59,928 bases of DNA from Pseudomonadota bacterium (GCA_023400405.1 JAEXFD010000053.1:1-59928), one strand, 5' to 3'; shown: positions 1 through 9,186, numbered from the stretch's first letter. Notes: generated by a model not told the origin, from the sequence alone. Translations and numbers: made by a program.

Positions 1-941
1 GTGTCGGCAAGCGCGGCGGCGAGCGCGGCTTGCTCGGCAGCCACGCCGGCGCCGTCGCGGGGCACGTCGAGATCGGCCGCGCGCAGTTGGACGGCGCGGC
101 CGATCGCGAGACCCGGCGCCGCACAGATAGGTCCGGCGGTGCGGGCGGGTGCCGCGGGGGCGGCGACAGGAGCTGCGGCCTCGTGGAAATCGGCGCGGAT
201 CAGCGCGACGACGGCATCGACCGCCGCCTCGGCATCGGGGCCGCGGGCGACGAGTCGGACGGTGTCGTTATGGCCGACGCCGAGCCCGAGCAGCGCGATC
301 GTGCTGCGGGCATTGGCCCGCTTGCTCCCCGCGATCAGTTCGACCTCGACGACGAAGGGCCGGAGTTCGGCGACGATCCGCGCTGCCGGGCGGGCATGGA
401 TGCCATGCGCGGCGGTGACGCGCACCTCGCGCTCGGCGACGGTCTCGGTCCCGCGCGCGTCGGGGGCGGGCCTGGCGCCTGGGAGCGCGACGACCCTGCC
501 GACAGTGGCGCCGGCAGCCACCGCGCGGCCGGTCGCCTCGAGGTCGAGCCGATAGCCCGAATTGGCGACCACCACCGGCGTGATCAGCGTCCGCGCCGCC
601 TGCGCCACCGCATCGAGATCGAAGGCGATCAGCGCGTCGCCGGGGTTCACCCGGGCACCGGCTGCGACCTTCGCCGTGAAGCCCTTGCCGCCGAGCGCCA
701 CCGTATCGAGGCCGATATGGAGGAGCAGCTCGGCGCCATTGTCGAGCCGCAGTGTCACCGCATGGGCGCTGTCGGGCCCCGAGATCACCGTGCCGGCGGC
801 GGGGGCGCGCAGCACCGGCTCGATCGGATCGATGGCGAACCCCTCCCCCATCATCCGCTCGGCGAATACCGCGTCGGGCACGTCGTCGAGCGGCGCGAGC
901 CAGCCGGCAAAGGGCGCGACCAGCGCGACCGCGTCGTTCAT
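1..941 (-). CDS. Multidomain PTS phosphotransferase EIIA-HPr-EI (partial, C-terminus off the left edge)
   Basis: Cytoplasmic phosphorelay protein joining three sugar phosphotransferase modules in one chain; beside nag genes it most likely energises N-acetylglucosamine uptake. Reading leftward from ATG at 941, residues 1-145 are a glucose-type EIIA domain with the phospho-His in LLLHIGLDTV (His75). An HPr domain follows, with GIHARPAA (active His182). From about residue 270 an enzyme I begins (GPICAAPGLAIG) and runs off the window. The start overlaps the hexosaminidase stop as ATGA, so the two are translationally coupled. A membrane EIIBC permease is expected beyond the left edge but is not visible. 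Domain order resembles NagF/FruB-type fusions. Family assignment is firm; GlcNAc specificity is inferred from context. Confidence 0.9.
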   Translation of the reverse strand, partial: MNDAVALVAPFAGWLAPLDDVPDAVFAERMMGEGFAIDPIEPVLRAPAAGTVISGPDSAHAVTLRLDNGAELLLHIGLDTVALGGKGFTAKVAAGARVNPGDALIAFDLDAVAQAARTLITPVVVANSGYRLDLEATGRAVAAGATVGRVVALPGARPAPDARGTETVAEREVRVTAAHGIHARPAARIVAELRPFVVEVELIAGSKRANARSTIALLGLGVGHNDTVRLVARGPDAEAAVDAVVALIRADFHEAAAPVAAPAAPARTAGPICAAPGLAIGRAVQLRAADLDVPRDGAGVAAEQAALAAALAD

Positions 942-3199
942 GGCACCAGCTCCACCGCATCGAGCGCCCAGAGCGGCTCGACGCCCTTGGCGGTGTAGCG
1001 AATGCACAGATTGGCATTACCCGCTTGCGGTGCGATCGGCGCGACCAGCCGGGTGAGGCCCGGATTGCGCACGGCTGGCGCGAGCGGCAGCGTCGCGACC
1101 ACCGCTCCGTCACAGCCCGGCGCGCGCACGAGGAACTCGCCCGCCGGAGTCGCGGGGGCGGCGAAGTGGATCTTGTCGATGTCCTTGCCGATCTGGAAGT
1201 TGAACGGCAGCTGGCCGACGGTCAGCGCGATCGCCTTCGCCCCGCCGACCGGGGCGTCGTTCCATTGCCAGCACGGATCGAAGATGTCGGTGACGAACAC
1301 CGCGCGCTTGCCGGTCGCGGGATAATCGTCCTCCAGCGCGAGGACGACCTTGTTGGTGCAGGTCTTGAGTTCCTCGTCGCTACGCAGGCGCACCGAGCGG
1401 GCATCAAGGCTGCGATCGATGGCGCCGAGCGGCGTTTCGCCGTGGAAGCTCGCCGCGCGCAGCCGGCTCGGCAAGGGAAGCGACAAGGGCGCGGCGTAGC
1501 GCGGCGAGCGGACGGTGACCGGGCTGCCATCGAGCGTGTAGCGGATCTGCAGGCCCGCCTGATTTGCCAGCGTCACCGACACCGACGCCGCGCCGGCGCG
1601 ATAATCGAGCGTGGGGCGCACCTCGAACGCACTGGTCGCCGGGGCAAGGCCGAGCGGCCGCATCCGCGCCATTTGCGGCACCAGCCGATCGACGAAATCG
1701 GGGAAGTTGCGCGCGCCTTCGGCCGCCCAGCCGATCTCGGCAACGGCGCTCGCGCGCGGGAACAGGTTCCAGGCGGCACGGGCTTCGGTGCGGGCATGCT
1801 CGGTCCACAGATTGGCCTGGAGGCCGAGGATGTGGTGACGCTGCTCGGCGGGAATCGCGGCGGGGGCCGGATCGAAGCCATAGACGGTCGCGAGGTCGAT
1901 CAGCGTGCCGCGCCCCGGCGGCTCGCTCGGGCCGAAGCCCTGGCGATTGTCGAAATAGAGCGTCGGCGCCGGGCTCAGCACCGCGTCGTGCCCGGCCTTG
2001 GCCGCCTTAATCGCGCCGTCGATGCCACGCCACGAGGTGATCGTCGCATCGGCGGGCACGTCACCGTCGAGAATCTCGTCCCAGCCGATCATCCGCCGGC
2101 CATGCGCGGCGAGGAAAGCGGCGATGCGGTGGACGAACCAGGCCTGGAGCGCAGTCTCGTCCTTGATGCCGAGCGCCGCCATCTTCGCCTGGATCGCCGG
2201 CGAAGCCTTCCACTGGTCCTTCACGGCCTCGTCACCGCCGACATGGATGTATTTCGACGGGAACAGCGCCATGACTTCGCCGAGCACGTCCTCGAGAAAG
2301 CCGAAGGTCGCATCGTCGGTGTTGTAGAGCCAGGGGAAGACGCCCCAATCGCTCTCCGTCCCCGGCGGGATCGGCGTGCCGGTGCCGAGCTTCGGATAGG
2401 CGCGGATCGCCGCCAGGGCATGGCCCGGCATCTCGATCTCGGGTACGATCGTGATGCCGCGCTGCGCGGCATAGGCGACGATCGCGCGAATCTCGGCTTG
2501 AGTGTAGAAGCCGCCGACCCTGGGCAGCGGCGGCGCGCCGGGCGCGGTGGCGGGAAGCCGCCAGCCCGAAACCGAGGTCAGCCGCGGATATTTCTTGATC
2601 TCGATCCGCCAGCCCTGATCGTCGACCAGGTGCCAGTGCAGCGTGTTGAGCTTGTTGACCGCCATCCAGTCGATCAGCTGGCGGACGAAGGCGGGCGACT
2701 GGAAATGCCGGGCGCTGTCGAGCATCAGCCCGCGCCAGGCGAAGCGCGGCGCGTCGCGGACGACCAGGCCAGGAATGGCGACGGGCCCGCGGCCGGGCGC
2801 CTGGGTGGCGGCCTGCCACAAGGTCACCGCGCCATAGAGCAGCCCGGAATCGCTCGCAGCGGTGATCGTCGCGCCCGACGGTCCGATTTCCAGCGTATAG
2901 GCTTCCGCCGCACCGCCCGCCGAGCGGACGAAGCGAATGGCCGGAACGGGGGATGTCGCTGCGATCTTCGGCGAAAGGCCACGCGACAGGCGCAGCAGCT
3001 CGACCAGCCGCTGCGCGGCATTGCGGGCGCCGGCATCCTGCGCCGGCACGACGATCGGCGTCGCCGGCCCGAGCGAGAAACGGCCAGCGGCGACATGCAC
3101 CTCGCTCGGCACCGGCAGCAGGCGCGGCGCCTGCGCGGCCGCGGGCAGCGCCGCGACCAGGGCGGCGAGGATCAGGGCAAGACGGGAAAGGCAAATCAC
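938..3199 (-). CDS. Beta-N-acetylhexosaminidase, glycoside hydrolase family 20
   Basis: Exported enzyme that releases N-acetylglucosamine from chitin oligosaccharides or glycan ends. The 753-aa protein starts at GTG and has a signal peptide (residues 1-23, cut after AAQA). A GH20b-type N-terminal domain follows, then the TIM barrel from about residue 155 (MLDSARHFQSP, HWHLVDDQGWR) with the catalytic Asp-Glu pair in HVGGDEAVKDQW (Asp323-Glu324). The C-terminal 250 residues form accessory beta domains. It lies 107 bp after the TonB receptor stop and overlaps the PTS gene by 4 bp, which fits an outer-membrane import, periplasmic trimming, inner-membrane phosphorylation route. Both catalytic residues are present, so activity is likely; the exact substrate length is not readable. 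Confidence 0.93.
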   Translation of the reverse strand: MICLSRLALILAALVAALPAAAQAPRLLPVPSEVHVAAGRFSLGPATPIVVPAQDAGARNAAQRLVELLRLSRGLSPKIAATSPVPAIRFVRSAGGAAEAYTLEIGPSGATITAASDSGLLYGAVTLWQAATQAPGRGPVAIPGLVVRDAPRFAWRGLMLDSARHFQSPAFVRQLIDWMAVNKLNTLHWHLVDDQGWRIEIKKYPRLTSVSGWRLPATAPGAPPLPRVGGFYTQAEIRAIVAYAAQRGITIVPEIEMPGHALAAIRAYPKLGTGTPIPPGTESDWGVFPWLYNTDDATFGFLEDVLGEVMALFPSKYIHVGGDEAVKDQWKASPAIQAKMAALGIKDETALQAWFVHRIAAFLAAHGRRMIGWDEILDGDVPADATITSWRGIDGAIKAAKAGHDAVLSPAPTLYFDNRQGFGPSEPPGRGTLIDLATVYGFDPAPAAIPAEQRHHILGLQANLWTEHARTEARAAWNLFPRASAVAEIGWAAEGARNFPDFVDRLVPQMARMRPLGLAPATSAFEVRPTLDYRAGAASVSVTLANQAGLQIRYTLDGSPVTVRSPRYAAPLSLPLPSRLRAASFHGETPLGAIDRSLDARSVRLRSDEELKTCTNKVVLALEDDYPATGKRAVFVTDIFDPCWQWNDAPVGGAKAIALTVGQLPFNFQIGKDIDKIHFAAPATPAGEFLVRAPGCDGAVVATLPLAPAVRNPGLTRLVAPIAPQAGNANLCIRYTAKGVEPLWALDAVELVP

Positions 3200-3264
3200 G
3201 CGAACGGCTCCCGGCTGGGTGCTTGCGAGCTTAGGCGGTTTCGCGGGAGGCTCAATCGCGGCGA

Positions 3265-3297
3265 GCGGCGGCGGGCGGCACCCCGGCCCGCCGCCGC
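3265..3297 (-). terminator. GC-rich stem-loop between receptor and hexosaminidase genes
   Basis: A 12-bp stem with a 9-nt loop (arms 3265-3276 and 3286-3297) starts 9 bases after the TonB receptor stop. No U-tract follows on the transcribed strand, so it is more likely a processing or attenuation hairpin that sets receptor mRNA above the downstream hydrolase and PTS mRNA than a full terminator. The role is inferred. Confidence 0.45.
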
Positions 3298-3306
3298 CCC
3301 TCCGGG

Positions 3307-6015
3307 TCAGAAATTGACGTTCACCGTGGCGAGCAGCTTGCGCCCGTTCTTGTACACCCCGCGCGGCAGCGCCTGGGTGTTGGCATAGGCATAATATTGG
3401 CTGTCGGTCAGGTTCATGCCCGACACCGTGAGGCCGATCTCCTTGGTGACGTTCCAGGTCGCGGAGACGTCGACATTGGCGCTGTCACGCACATACATCT
3501 GGTCGCCGCGGTCGATGCCGGTGAAGTATTTGGAGCGCCAGGTATAGGTCGCCCGCAGCGCCACCGGGCCGCTTTCGAAGAACGGGCTGAGACTGGCCTG
3601 GTGGCGCGAATTGTACGGCAGGTCGGCGCCGCTGGCCGCGTGACCGTCCGAATAAGTGTAATTGGCGAGCACGCCCAGGCCGAAGGGCAGGCTCTGCTGA
3701 TAGGCAACCGCGAAGCCCTTCACTTCCGCCGAGCCCGCGTTGAACGGGCGAGCGATCTGGTACGTCGTCACTACGCCGCGGGAGGTGTTGAAGTGCTGCT
3801 CCGGCACCGTCTGGGTCAGGATGTAGTTGCTGATGTCCTTGTAGAACACTTCGCCCGACAGGATCGCCCGCGGCGCGAAATACCATTCGAGCGAGGCGTT
3901 GAAGTTGTTCGACTTGTAGGGCTTGAGGTCCGGATTGCCGCCGGCGCCGGTGAGGATCTGGTCCGAGAGCCAGAAATAATTGGTTTCATCGGCATAATTC
4001 GGCCGCGCGATCACCTGCGCCGCGGCGAAGCGGAACAGCAGGTTCTTCTGCACGTCGGCGATGATGTTCACGCTGGGCAGGACATTGTCGTAGCTGGTCT
4101 TGGTGCTTTGCCACACCCAGTCGCTCGCCGCCGCGCAGGTTGCGCCCGGCTTGCAGACATAGCCGGCGCTGTCGGTCGCGGTGTGGACGTAGCGCACGCC
4201 GAAATTGCCGCGAAAGCCGCCCGCATCGAAATTGCCCTGGGCATAGAAGGCATGGATGTTCTCGTTGATGTCCCAATTGCCGGCCGTGAACTCGTTGGCG
4301 GCGAAGATCGACGGGGTCGGCAGGTTGGGTCGGCCCTGGACATAATTCACCATCGAATCGCCGTTGATGATGAAGCGCCCGCCCATCTGATCGTTGATGC
4401 CGTCGAAGCCCGACAGGTAATTGTCGCGCACGGCGCGGGTATCGAAGGTCGATGCGGGCACGGCGAGGCCGTTCAGCGCGATGCCGGCATAGGCCTGGGC
4501 GGTTTCATGGTGACGATATTTGTAGCCGAGCTGGATGCGCTTGAGCACGCCGTCGAACTTCAGCCCGAAATCGGCCTGGCCATAGCGCTCCTTGTCGGTG
4601 GTCGGCTTGTTGACCAGATTGCCGCTCCAGCCCGGATCGGTGACGAAGGCGGCCGGATTGCCGAGCACGTTGCTCGTGTAGCTGATCGTGCCGGGCTTGT
4701 CGGGCGCGCCGCTGATGTCGACGGTGTAGTTCGCCTTGTTGAGGAATTCGAGGAACACCTGCTTCTTGGTGCCGCCATCGGCATCGGAGACGCCGCCCTC
4801 GAGATTGAGGTCCCAATGGGCATCGTCCCAGCCGACCTGGCCGTGGAAGGTCTGCGAATGCATTTCGGCAACGCGATACTGGGCGTCGAGCACCGACAGC
4901 GCGTTCACGAAGGTCGCCGATTTGACGATGCCGTTATCGACCGTCAGCCCGGTCAGGCTGCCGGCGCTGTTCCAGGTGTTGCCCGGGAAGGCGTACATCG
5001 ACTGGTTGAGGTTGTCGTAGGTCGCGTCGATGCGGAGCCAATCCGCCGTGACGGTGAGCTGCTCGACCGGCTTCCACTGCGCCGTCGCCGAATAGGTCAG
5101 CCGCTCGCGGCCCTGTTCGAAATAAGACGTGCCGAACGCATTGGGGAATTTGGCGGTCGGGTTGGCGAGCAGCGTCGTCGCGCAAGCGCCCGTGCAGTTC
5201 CCAGTGCCAGTGATCTGGTCGCGAGGATCGGTCGCAACGGGGATTGCGCTCTGCGGCAGCGAGCTGGTCTTGGCATCGTTCGCGCCATTCCAGAAATTCG
5301 CGTTGATCGTGCCATAGGCTTCCAGGCCGTCGCGGCGCAGCCGGTCCTTGGCGCGCTGGAACGAGGCGAGGACGCCGAAGGTGCCGGCTTCGTTGCGCCA
5401 GCTCACCAACGCCGAGCCCTGGACGTCGCCCTTCTTTGAGCGGTCGTTGTAAAGGTAGCTCAGCGAACCGGCGACGACCAATGGCTTGAGGTCGAGCGGC
5501 TTGCGGGTGAGCACGTTCACGGTGCCGCCGATCGAGCCTTCGTCGATCCGCGGCTCGGGCGACTTGTAGACATCGACGCGGTTGACGAGCTGCGGCGCGA
5601 GCAGCGCATAGTTGAAGGTGCGCCCCGGACTATCGAGAATGAACCAGTCCGCGGACGCGACCGTCTGGCCGTTGAGCAGCGTGCGGTTGAGCGCCGGATC
5701 GGTGCCCAGGATCGAGACCTTCTCGCCCTGGCCGAACTGGCGATCGACGGTGACGCCCGGCACCAGCGTCAGCGCCTCGGCGACATTGGTATTGGGGAAT
5801 TTGCCGACATCCTCGGCCGAGATCGAATCGATGATCGCATCGGCCGTGCGCTTGGCTTCGATCGACTGGGCAAGCGAGGCGCGGAAGCCGGTGACGACGA
5901 TTTCGCCGTTGTCCTGGCTGTCGGCCGCCGTCGTGTCGCCGGTTTGTGCATGCGCGGCGCCGGTGAGCAGCGCCATCGCGCTGGCCGTGCCGACGAGAAA
6001 TCCCCGAATCCCCAT
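3307..6015 (-). CDS. TonB-dependent outer-membrane receptor, probable chitooligosaccharide/GlcNAc importer
   Basis: Outer-membrane beta-barrel for energised sugar uptake. The 902-aa protein has a signal peptide (residues 1-23, cut at AHA/QTG), a TonB-box-like segment near residues 37-45 (NGEIVVTGFRA), a plug domain to about residue 170 (DSISAEDVGKFPNTNVAEAL, then EGSIGGTVNVLTRKP) and a long barrel ending in TVNVNF, the C-terminal Phe expected of an outer-membrane barrel. The FRASL...AKRTADAI plug start is typical of the large carbohydrate-type receptors of Caulobacter, Xanthomonas and sphingomonads. It is first in a leftward unit with the hexosaminidase and PTS genes and diverges from the GntR regulator. 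The substrate is inferred from these neighbours. Confidence 0.92.
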   Translation of the reverse strand: MGIRGFLVGTASAMALLTGAAHAQTGDTTAADSQDNGEIVVTGFRASLAQSIEAKRTADAIIDSISAEDVGKFPNTNVAEALTLVPGVTVDRQFGQGEKVSILGTDPALNRTLLNGQTVASADWFILDSPGRTFNYALLAPQLVNRVDVYKSPEPRIDEGSIGGTVNVLTRKPLDLKPLVVAGSLSYLYNDRSKKGDVQGSALVSWRNEAGTFGVLASFQRAKDRLRRDGLEAYGTINANFWNGANDAKTSSLPQSAIPVATDPRDQITGTGNCTGACATTLLANPTAKFPNAFGTSYFEQGRERLTYSATAQWKPVEQLTVTADWLRIDATYDNLNQSMYAFPGNTWNSAGSLTGLTVDNGIVKSATFVNALSVLDAQYRVAEMHSQTFHGQVGWDDAHWDLNLEGGVSDADGGTKKQVFLEFLNKANYTVDISGAPDKPGTISYTSNVLGNPAAFVTDPGWSGNLVNKPTTDKERYGQADFGLKFDGVLKRIQLGYKYRHHETAQAYAGIALNGLAVPASTFDTRAVRDNYLSGFDGINDQMGGRFIINGDSMVNYVQGRPNLPTPSIFAANEFTAGNWDINENIHAFYAQGNFDAGGFRGNFGVRYVHTATDSAGYVCKPGATCAAASDWVWQSTKTSYDNVLPSVNIIADVQKNLLFRFAAAQVIARPNYADETNYFWLSDQILTGAGGNPDLKPYKSNNFNASLEWYFAPRAILSGEVFYKDISNYILTQTVPEQHFNTSRGVVTTYQIARPFNAGSAEVKGFAVAYQQSLPFGLGVLANYTYSDGHAASGADLPYNSRHQASLSPFFESGPVALRATYTWRSKYFTGIDRGDQMYVRDSANVDVSATWNVTKEIGLTVSGMNLTDSQYYAYANTQALPRGVYKNGRKLLATVNVNF

Positions 6016-6061
6016 GTCTCATCCCCTTGGCTAGATGATTCTTTTGGTCCGCCCATCGCAG

Positions 6062-6088
6062 ACCAGTCCTATACCAATATCTGAACCA
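6062..6088 (-). promoter_or_regulatory. TGGT repeat array facing the TonB receptor gene (putative GntR operator)
   Basis: ACCA occurs at 6062, 6073 and 6085 (TGGT on the minus strand), so three direct repeats at 11 and 12 bp spacing lie 47-73 bp upstream of the receptor start. Helical spacing on one DNA face and a position in the divergent promoter suggest binding of the adjacent GntR regulator. No binding data are visible. Confidence 0.5.
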
Positions 6089-6130
6089 TTCCCTAGCCGG
6101 GGCGAGCCGTCAAGACGGATTCTTACACGT

Positions 6131-6179
6131 TGGTGAAAGGCCAGTGAAATTTTTTGGTGACTTGTGGTATTTCATTGGT
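6131..6179 (+). promoter_or_regulatory. TGGT repeat array facing the GntR gene (putative operator)
   Basis: TGGT occurs at 6131, 6155, 6165 and 6176 on the plus strand, 46-94 bp before the GntR start; the last three are spaced 10 and 11 bp. It mirrors the array that faces the receptor, which would fit one regulator controlling both arms and itself. The role is inferred. Confidence 0.5.
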
Positions 6180-6224
6180 ACTAGTGTTGCGTCGGACGCC
6201 AACCCGTCCAATAGTGGGGAGCAG

Positions 6225-6968
6225 ATGCCGCTGCTGGCAGAGAAAATGAGGCCGCTCGAAGGAGCCGGCAGGGGGCCGCTGTACCGGCAGCTCGAGAACG
6301 CGTTGCGCGATGCGCTGCGCGACCAGTTGCTCAAGCCCAATGAAGCCCTGCCCGCCGAACGCGACCTTGCCGCCGATCTCTCGGTCTCCCGGATCACGCT
6401 ACGCAAGGCGATCGACAAGCTGGTCGAGGAAGGACTGCTCGTCCGCCGCCACGGCGCCGGCACCTTCGTCGCGGGCCGCGTCGAGAAGCAGTTCGCCAAG
6501 CTCTCCTCCTTTTCCGAGGACATGGCCTCGCGCGGGCGCACCGCGCGCAGCGAATGGCTGATCCGCGCGTCGGGCGCCGTGACCGGCGAGGAATCGCTGA
6601 CCTTCGGGCTGAGCCCGGGCACCGAAGTCTATCGCTTCCACCGCATCCGCTATGCCGATGAGGTGCCGATGGCGCTCGAATTCGCGATCATCCCCGGCTT
6701 CGGCCTGCCGGGCATCGAAGCGGTGGAAACCTCGCTCTATGCAGCGCTGGAGGCGACCGGCAACCGGCCGGTACGTGCGCTCCAGCGGCTGCGCGCGGCG
6801 CTGTGCGATGCCGAAAAGGCCAAGCTGCTCGGCGTCGAGCCCGGCGCGCCAGTGCTTTATATCGAACGGCGCGGCTTCCTGGCAGATGGCCGGGTGATCG
6901 AAGCGACGACGAGCTGGTATCGCGGCGACGCCTATGACTTCGTCGCCGAACTCGATACGCGAGGCTGA
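6225..6968 (+). CDS. GntR-family (HutC/UTRA) regulator of the N-acetylglucosamine locus
   Basis: DNA-binding regulator, probably a repressor released by a GlcNAc-derived sugar phosphate. The 247-aa protein has an N-terminal winged helix (PLYRQLENALRDAL, then LPAERDLAADLSVSRITLRK) and a UTRA effector domain from about residue 90 (EVYRFHRIRYADEVPMALEF, VLYIERRGF, and ATTSWYRGDAYDF at the end). I chose ATG 6225 over a GTG 81 bp upstream because GGGGAG lies just before it and the family starts near this point; the extra 27 codons would also run through the TGGT array. It leads nagB-II and nagA (4-bp gap) and diverges from the receptor operon. HutC/DasR/NagR relatives are known GlcNAc sensors. Confidence 0.9.
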   Translation: MPLLAEKMRPLEGAGRGPLYRQLENALRDALRDQLLKPNEALPAERDLAADLSVSRITLRKAIDKLVEEGLLVRRHGAGTFVAGRVEKQFAKLSSFSEDMASRGRTARSEWLIRASGAVTGEESLTFGLSPGTEVYRFHRIRYADEVPMALEFAIIPGFGLPGIEAVETSLYAALEATGNRPVRALQRLRAALCDAEKAKLLGVEPGAPVLYIERRGFLADGRVIEATTSWYRGDAYDFVAELDTRG

Positions 6969-6972
6969 ACCG

Positions 6973-8004
6973 ATGCCGATTCCCGAAACCACCCGCATGT
7001 TCGCCGAAGCGGGCGAGGCCGGCGCCGCGGTGCGCCGCCAACTCGCCGCCAATGCGCAGATCGTGCGCGACCTGGGCGCGACGCTGCGTGAGCGCCGCCC
7101 GCGCGGCGTGCTCACCTGCGCGCGCGGCAGCTCGGACCACGCCGCCACCTTCGGCCGCTATCTGATCGAGACGCGGCTGGGGCTGCTCACCACCTCGGTC
7201 TCGCCCTCGATCGCCTCGGTCTATGGCGTCGAGACCGATTATTCGGAAATGCTCGCGCTCGGCATCTCGCAATCGGGCAAGAGCCCCGACATCCTCGCGG
7301 CGATGCGTGCCGCCAAGGAAAGCGGCGCGCGCACGGTGGCGCTCGCCAATGTCGAGGATTCGCCGCTCGCCACCGAAGCCGACGTGCTGCTCCCGCTCCA
7401 TGCCGGGCCCGAGATCAGCGTCGCGGCGACCAAGTCGTATATCGCCGCGCTCGCCGCCCAGCTCGACCTGGTCGGCGCCTGGACGGGCGACGCGCGACTC
7501 GGCGAGGCGCTGGCGATGCTCCCCGATCGGCTGGAGCAGGCCTGGACCGCCGACTGGTCGCCGCTGGTCGAGCGGCTGCACGATGCGCGCGGGCTGTATG
7601 TGATCGGGCGCGGGCTCGGCTTCGGCATTGCCCAGGAGGCGGCGCTCAAGTTCAAGGAGACCTGCGGCCTCCATGCCGAGGCGTTCAGCGCCGCCGAGGT
7701 CCGTCACGGGCCGATGGCGCTGGTCGGGCCCGGTTTCCCGCTGCTCGTCTTCCGCCAGGACGATGCGACGGCGGACGGCGTCGACGAGCTGGTCGCGGAT
7801 GTGCTCGCGCGCGGCGGCGAAGTGCTGGTGAGCGGCGGCGCGGTGCCCGGCGCGATCCACCTGCCCCATCCGCAGGCCCCGGGGGTGATCGAGCCGATCC
7901 TCCAGATCCAGGCCTTTTATCGCGCGGCGAATGCGCTTTCGGTGGCGCGGGGCTTCGATCCCGATCGGCCGCCCTCGCTCGCCAAGGTCACCGAGACCGT
8001 CTGA
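6973..8004 (+). CDS. Glucosamine-6-phosphate deaminase, NagB-II type (double SIS domain)
   Basis: Predicted to convert glucosamine-6-phosphate to fructose-6-phosphate and ammonia, the last step of GlcNAc catabolism. The 343-aa protein has two SIS sugar-isomerase domains: the first carries CARGSSDHAATFGRYL and ISQSGKSPDILAAMRAAKES, the second VIGRGLGFGIAQEAALKFKE and the GlmS-like HAEAFSAAEVRHGPMAL. It lacks the glutaminase domain of GlmS, so a degradative role fits. ATG 6973 is preferred over an in-frame start 39 bp upstream inside the GntR gene. Its TGA overlaps the nagA ATG by one base. The NagB-II form replacing classical NagB is known in Shewanella and alphaproteobacteria. Confidence 0.88.
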   Translation: MPIPETTRMFAEAGEAGAAVRRQLAANAQIVRDLGATLRERRPRGVLTCARGSSDHAATFGRYLIETRLGLLTTSVSPSIASVYGVETDYSEMLALGISQSGKSPDILAAMRAAKESGARTVALANVEDSPLATEADVLLPLHAGPEISVAATKSYIAALAAQLDLVGAWTGDARLGEALAMLPDRLEQAWTADWSPLVERLHDARGLYVIGRGLGFGIAQEAALKFKETCGLHAEAFSAAEVRHGPMALVGPGFPLLVFRQDDATADGVDELVADVLARGGEVLVSGGAVPGAIHLPHPQAPGVIEPILQIQAFYRAANALSVARGFDPDRPPSLAKVTETV

Positions 8005-9134
8005 TGCGCGCGCTGGTTTCCGATCGCGCGCTGATGGGCGGCGTGCTGCGCGAAGGCGTCGCGGTGCTGATCGACGGGGCGACCATCGCGGGTGTCGTGC
8101 CGGCGGGTTCGGTTCCCGAAGGCGCCACGATCGAGCGGCTGCGCGGCACGCTGGCGCCCGGCTTCATCGACACCCAGGTCAATGGCGGCGGCGGCGTGCT
8201 GTTCAACGACGCGCCGACCGTCGAAGGCATCGCCGCGATCGGCGCCGCGCATCGCCGCTTCGGCACCACCGGCTTCCTGCCGACGCTGATCAGCGACGAT
8301 CTGGAGACGGTGCGCCGCGCGATGGCCGCGGTCGATTCAGCGATCGAGGCCGGCGTGCCGGGCGTGCTCGGGATCCATGTCGAGGGGCCCTTCCTCAATG
8401 TCGAACGCAAGGGCATCCATGCCGCCGACCGGATCCGCGCGCTCGATGACGAGGGGCTGGCGATCCTCACCGCGCCGAACCGCGGCCGGGTGCTGGTCAC
8501 CCTCGCGCCCGACCGGGTGACGCCCGACCAGGTGGCGGCGCTCGTCGCGGCCGGCGTGATCGTCTCCGGCGGACACAGCAATGCGAACTTTGCGCAGGCA
8601 ATGGCCGCGGTGGCGGCGGGGATGCGCGGCGTCACCCACCTGTTCAACGCGATGTCGCCGCTCGGCACGCGCGAGCCCGGATTGGTCGGCGCCGCGCTCG
8701 ACAGCGACGCGCTGACCTGCGGCATCATCGTCGATGGCCACCACGTCCATCCGGCGACGCTGCGAATCGCGCTGCGCTGCAAGCCGCGCGGCGGGCTGAT
8801 GCTGGTCACCGATGCGATGCCCTCGGTCGGCGCCGACGCCGATTCGTTCGAGTTGCAAGGCCGCCGCATTCGAGTGGAGGACGGGGTCTGCAAGGGGCCA
8901 GACGGCACGCTGGCCGGCTCGCACCTCGACATGGCGAGCGCCGTGGGCAACGCCGTTGCGATGCTCGGCATTTCCTTCGAGGAAGCGCTGGCGATGGCGA
9001 GCGCCGCACCGGCAGCGTTCCTCGGCCTGGGCGCGATTCGCGGGGTGATCGCGACCGGATTCGCGGCCGACCTGGTGCTGTTGAGCGCCGAAGGAACGGT
9101 CGTGCGCAGCTGGATCGCCGGACAGCCGGGCTGA
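8004..9134 (+). CDS. nagA: N-acetylglucosamine-6-phosphate deacetylase
   Basis: Cytoplasmic amidohydrolase that deacetylates GlcNAc-6-phosphate before the deaminase. The 376-aa length is standard. Signature stretches occur in order: PGFIDTQVNGGGG near residue 52, the metal-site Glu in HVEGPFLN, the His in VSGGHSN, HLFNAMSP, DGHHVHP and the catalytic Asp in LVTDAMPS. The C-terminus returns to the small beta domain (GFAADLVLLSAEG). The start codon shares one base with the nagB-II stop, so the two enzymes are co-translated. With the EIIA-HPr-EI fusion this completes GlcNAc to fructose-6-phosphate, except for the PTS membrane unit, which is outside the window. Confidence 0.95.
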   Translation: MRALVSDRALMGGVLREGVAVLIDGATIAGVVPAGSVPEGATIERLRGTLAPGFIDTQVNGGGGVLFNDAPTVEGIAAIGAAHRRFGTTGFLPTLISDDLETVRRAMAAVDSAIEAGVPGVLGIHVEGPFLNVERKGIHAADRIRALDDEGLAILTAPNRGRVLVTLAPDRVTPDQVAALVAAGVIVSGGHSNANFAQAMAAVAAGMRGVTHLFNAMSPLGTREPGLVGAALDSDALTCGIIVDGHHVHPATLRIALRCKPRGGLMLVTDAMPSVGADADSFELQGRRIRVEDGVCKGPDGTLAGSHLDMASAVGNAVAMLGISFEEALAMASAAPAAFLGLGAIRGVIATGFAADLVLLSAEGTVVRSWIAGQPG

Positions 9135-9186
9135 ACCGCCCCGCCTCCCGCTTGCGGTGCGGCGGGCACGGGTCTAGCCCCAACGG

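Noticed and set aside
752..3388. An 878-codon plus-strand frame over the hexosaminidase gene, and similar long frames at 42034-44037 and 15175-17103
   Set aside because: Products are Arg/Gly/Asp-rich without motifs; the opposite strand encodes clear GH20, chemoreceptor and helicase proteins.
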